Shown one piece after another: positions 41,646-43,175 of a DNA stretch of 43,175 bases (the first letter of the stretch is position 1; the number at the start of each line of letters is the position of its first letter). The notes under the pieces are model-generated. The model was not told the origin of the DNA, did no database searches, and saw nothing but the letters and a program-made list of their open reading frames with translations. The DNA comes from Gammaproteobacteria bacterium (lineage in GTDB: Bacteria > Pseudomonadota > Gammaproteobacteria > Pseudomonadales > Azotimanducaceae), in NCBI GenBank assembly GCA_026707905.1, contig JAPOVY010000051.1, positions 1 to 43,175 on the forward strand, written 5' to 3'. The translations under genes were made by a program, and so were the position numbers.

Positions 41646-43175
41646 TTAGCGCTCGAAGCTTCGCAAGACCTCGCCCGGGTGATTACCGGTGTGTTCGTCA
41701 TCTCGCAAGATAACTTGACCATTGCAAACCGTCGCGTCGTAGCCTTCAGCGCGTTGGATGAAACGCGGTGCGTTACCCGGGAAGTCGTGCACTAATTCGG
41801 GCTGACGCTCTTCTAGTTTCTCCATATTGATGACGTTTACGTCAGCGCGTTTTCCGGTACTCAACGTACCGCGATCGCGCAATCCGAGGACACGAGCTGG
41901 TTCACCGCTAATACGACGAACAGCTTCCTGCAATGAATAGACACCCTTATCTCTATGCCAGTGAGATAGTACGAACGTTGACCAACCGGAATCGATCATC
42001 TGGCTCACATGAGCACCGGCGTCGCCGAGACCCGGCATCGCCCACTCCGTAGTGATCATAGCTTCGAGTTTTTCGAGATTTACGTTGAACGAACGGACGT
42101 GAAACTGTGCTTTACCATCGGTTTCAAGCATGTAACGAAGCCAAGTCTCGGCGGGATGTTCACCCGCTGCCTCGGCCATGTCATACAAACTCTCATAACG
42201 AGACTGCGTGTACTTCGGTCGTAGTGCATCGCCCATGTAATACTGTCGCTTAAGCGGTCGCATCATTTCGTCGTGGTGCGGATGGTTCTTAATTTCGTCG
42301 ACCAACTCTTTGCGGAATTCCGCATCTTTTATCGCTTCCAGTCTTCCTTCGAGCGTTTCGATCTCACGGAGCTTGTTCCATGCTGGTGTTCGGAAGTACA
42401 GATTGTGTGCGAGTCCAACGACGCCACCGCCGCTACGAGGAACCGTAACTGCGGTCACATCAAGTCCTTTCTTACGCATTGCAGAAACTCGCTCATCGAA
42501 GATGGCACCGTGCTCCGCGATCGCACTGAAGAGCACGGGTCCGGTTCTTGCCTCAGCTTCAAGCAAGTCAATTTCATTTTCCAAGTCACCAAAGTGCGGT
42601 ACGACTTGCATAAGCCCACCGTTATCGCCTACCGCTTTGGCGATCGCTAAGAGCTCTTCGCGACTCGCGAATGTGCCCGGAATTGGTCGACGATCAGGCA
42701 GCGTATGACCAGGGTGTCGGTTGACGGAAAAGCCGATCGCGCCTTCTTTTACCGATTGCCCTGCTAGCGCAGCAATCTGCTCGATTTCTTCTGGCGTCGC
42801 CTGTTCTTCGATAGCACGTTCGCCCATAACGTAAGTGCGTGTAGCGCTATGCCCGACCAAGCCGGTGATGTTGATCATGGGACCGAGTCTTTCAAGACTG
42901 TCCAGATAACCCCCATACGTTTCCCAATCCCAGGGCAGACCCGTCAGAATCGCGTATTTCGGGATGTCCTCGACGGTTTCCATCATCCCCGCCAGAAACT
43001 CTTGGTCCTCTTTCTTACAGGGAGCGAAAGTCACGCCACAGTTCCCTAGTAGCGCGGTTGTGACGCCATGCCATGACACGGACGTAAGTTTTCGATCCCA
43101 GCCTGCTTGAGCGTCCAAATGGGTATGGAGATCAACAAATCCTGGGGTTACTGCGCGACCCTCTGCGGAGATCTC
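41646..43175 (-). CDS. N-acyl-D-amino-acid deacylase-like amidohydrolase, 5'-truncated by window edge
   Basis: The frame is open to the window end (EISAEGRAVTPGFVDLHTHLDAQ), so the TTG at 43118 is an internal Leu and about 50 N-terminal residues lie outside. It is a close paralogue of the 29850-31505 enzyme, sharing SWHGVTTALLGNCGVTFAPC, GMMETVEDIPK, GQSVKEGA and MPGLGDAGAHVSQMIDSGW. The metal-site HTH, Cys and Asp residues are intact. It should hydrolyse an N-acyl amino acid or related amide in the cytoplasm. The two intact copies differ in the middle (e.g. around GPVLFSAIAEHGAIF), so substrate preference may differ. Confidence 0.87.
   Translation of the reverse strand, partial: EISAEGRAVTPGFVDLHTHLDAQAGWDRKLTSVSWHGVTTALLGNCGVTFAPCKKEDQEFLAGMMETVEDIPKYAILTGLPWDWETYGGYLDSLERLGPMINITGLVGHSATRTYVMGERAIEEQATPEEIEQIAALAGQSVKEGAIGFSVNRHPGHTLPDRRPIPGTFASREELLAIAKAVGDNGGLMQVVPHFGDLENEIDLLEAEARTGPVLFSAIAEHGAIFDERVSAMRKKGLDVTAVTVPRSGGGVVGLAHNLYFRTPAWNKLREIETLEGRLEAIKDAEFRKELVDEIKNHPHHDEMMRPLKRQYYMGDALRPKYTQSRYESLYDMAEAAGEHPAETWLRYMLETDGKAQFHVRSFNVNLEKLEAMITTEWAMPGLGDAGAHVSQMIDSGWSTFVLSHWHRDKGVYSLQEAVRRISGEPARVLGLRDRGTLSTGKRADVNVINMEKLEERQPELVHDFPGNAPRFIQRAEGYDATVCNGQVILRDDEHTGNHPGEVLRSFER

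Overview
The window looks like chromosomal DNA of a free-living gammaproteobacterium, probably an uncultured marine or aquatic lineage. The pointers are the cmoA-cmoB tRNA wobble-modification pair, a ppk/ppx polyphosphate pair, an RND efflux pump, and many catabolic CoA enzymes, non-heme iron dioxygenases and amidohydrolases of the kind common in oligotrophic marine Gammaproteobacteria. The placement is inference: there is no rRNA or marker set here. No tRNA, rRNA, CRISPR array, insertion sequence or phage gene was seen.

Layout. (1) 1-4000: the 3' part of an allophanate hydrolase (urea nitrogen use), a small coiled-coil membrane protein, a gene-poor stretch packed with successive perfect stem-loops (2231-2450), a secreted HNH-type nuclease and a small unknown protein. 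(2) 4003-8458: RND permease and adaptor. (3) 8835-18690: phytanoyl-CoA dioxygenase (PhyH)-like enzyme, Smr-domain protein, acyl-CoA dehydrogenase, a small winged-helix-like membrane protein, cmoB, cmoA, then divergent ppk with convergent ppx, a glyoxalase-like protein and a DUF1330 protein. (4) 18768-22948: a decayed amidohydrolase pseudogene, a HAD phosphatase, a secreted alpha/beta hydrolase, YbjQ and a small membrane protein. (5) 22998-29678, all on the minus strand: enoyl-CoA hydratase, glutathione peroxidase, a ThDP-dependent 2-hydroxyacyl-CoA lyase/oxalyl-CoA decarboxylase-like enzyme, a VOC epimerase-like protein, a glutaredoxin-DinB fusion interrupted by an in-frame TGA, a PGRP-type amidase, a second PhyH-like enzyme and an SMP-30 lactonase. 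(6) 29850-38576, plus strand: an N-acyl-D-amino-acid deacylase-like amidohydrolase with a clear terminator, then a tight five-gene run of sulfatase, LarA-like racemase, double-domain class III CoA-transferase, D-2-hydroxyacid dehydrogenase and CmcJ/NvfI-like dioxygenase. (7) 38621-43175: methyltransferase, a HicA toxin with a HicB-like HTH remnant facing it, a third PhyH-like enzyme and a second intact amidohydrolase paralogue cut by the window end.

The strongest unusual signal is at 25276-26019. A glutaredoxin-DinB reading frame is whole except for TGA at 25978-25980, exactly where the first cysteine of the CxxC redox motif belongs (YWQPG-TGA-TSC). The rest of the 247-codon frame is clean, and a 6-bp GC-rich stem lies 11 nt downstream. 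This suggests selenocysteine, making it a UxxC selenoprotein; the alternative is one nonsense mutation. Second are the chain of seven distinct hairpins at 2231-2450 and the compact hydroxy-acid/CoA/sulfatase cassette.

Functionally, much of the window fits breakdown of carboxylic and hydroxy acids as CoA thioesters. PhyH-like enzymes could make 2-hydroxyacyl-CoAs, the ThDP lyase could split them into an aldehyde and formyl-CoA, class III transferases could recycle CoA, and LarA with the D-hydroxyacid dehydrogenase could process free 2-hydroxy acids. This pathway is inferred from families and gene order only.
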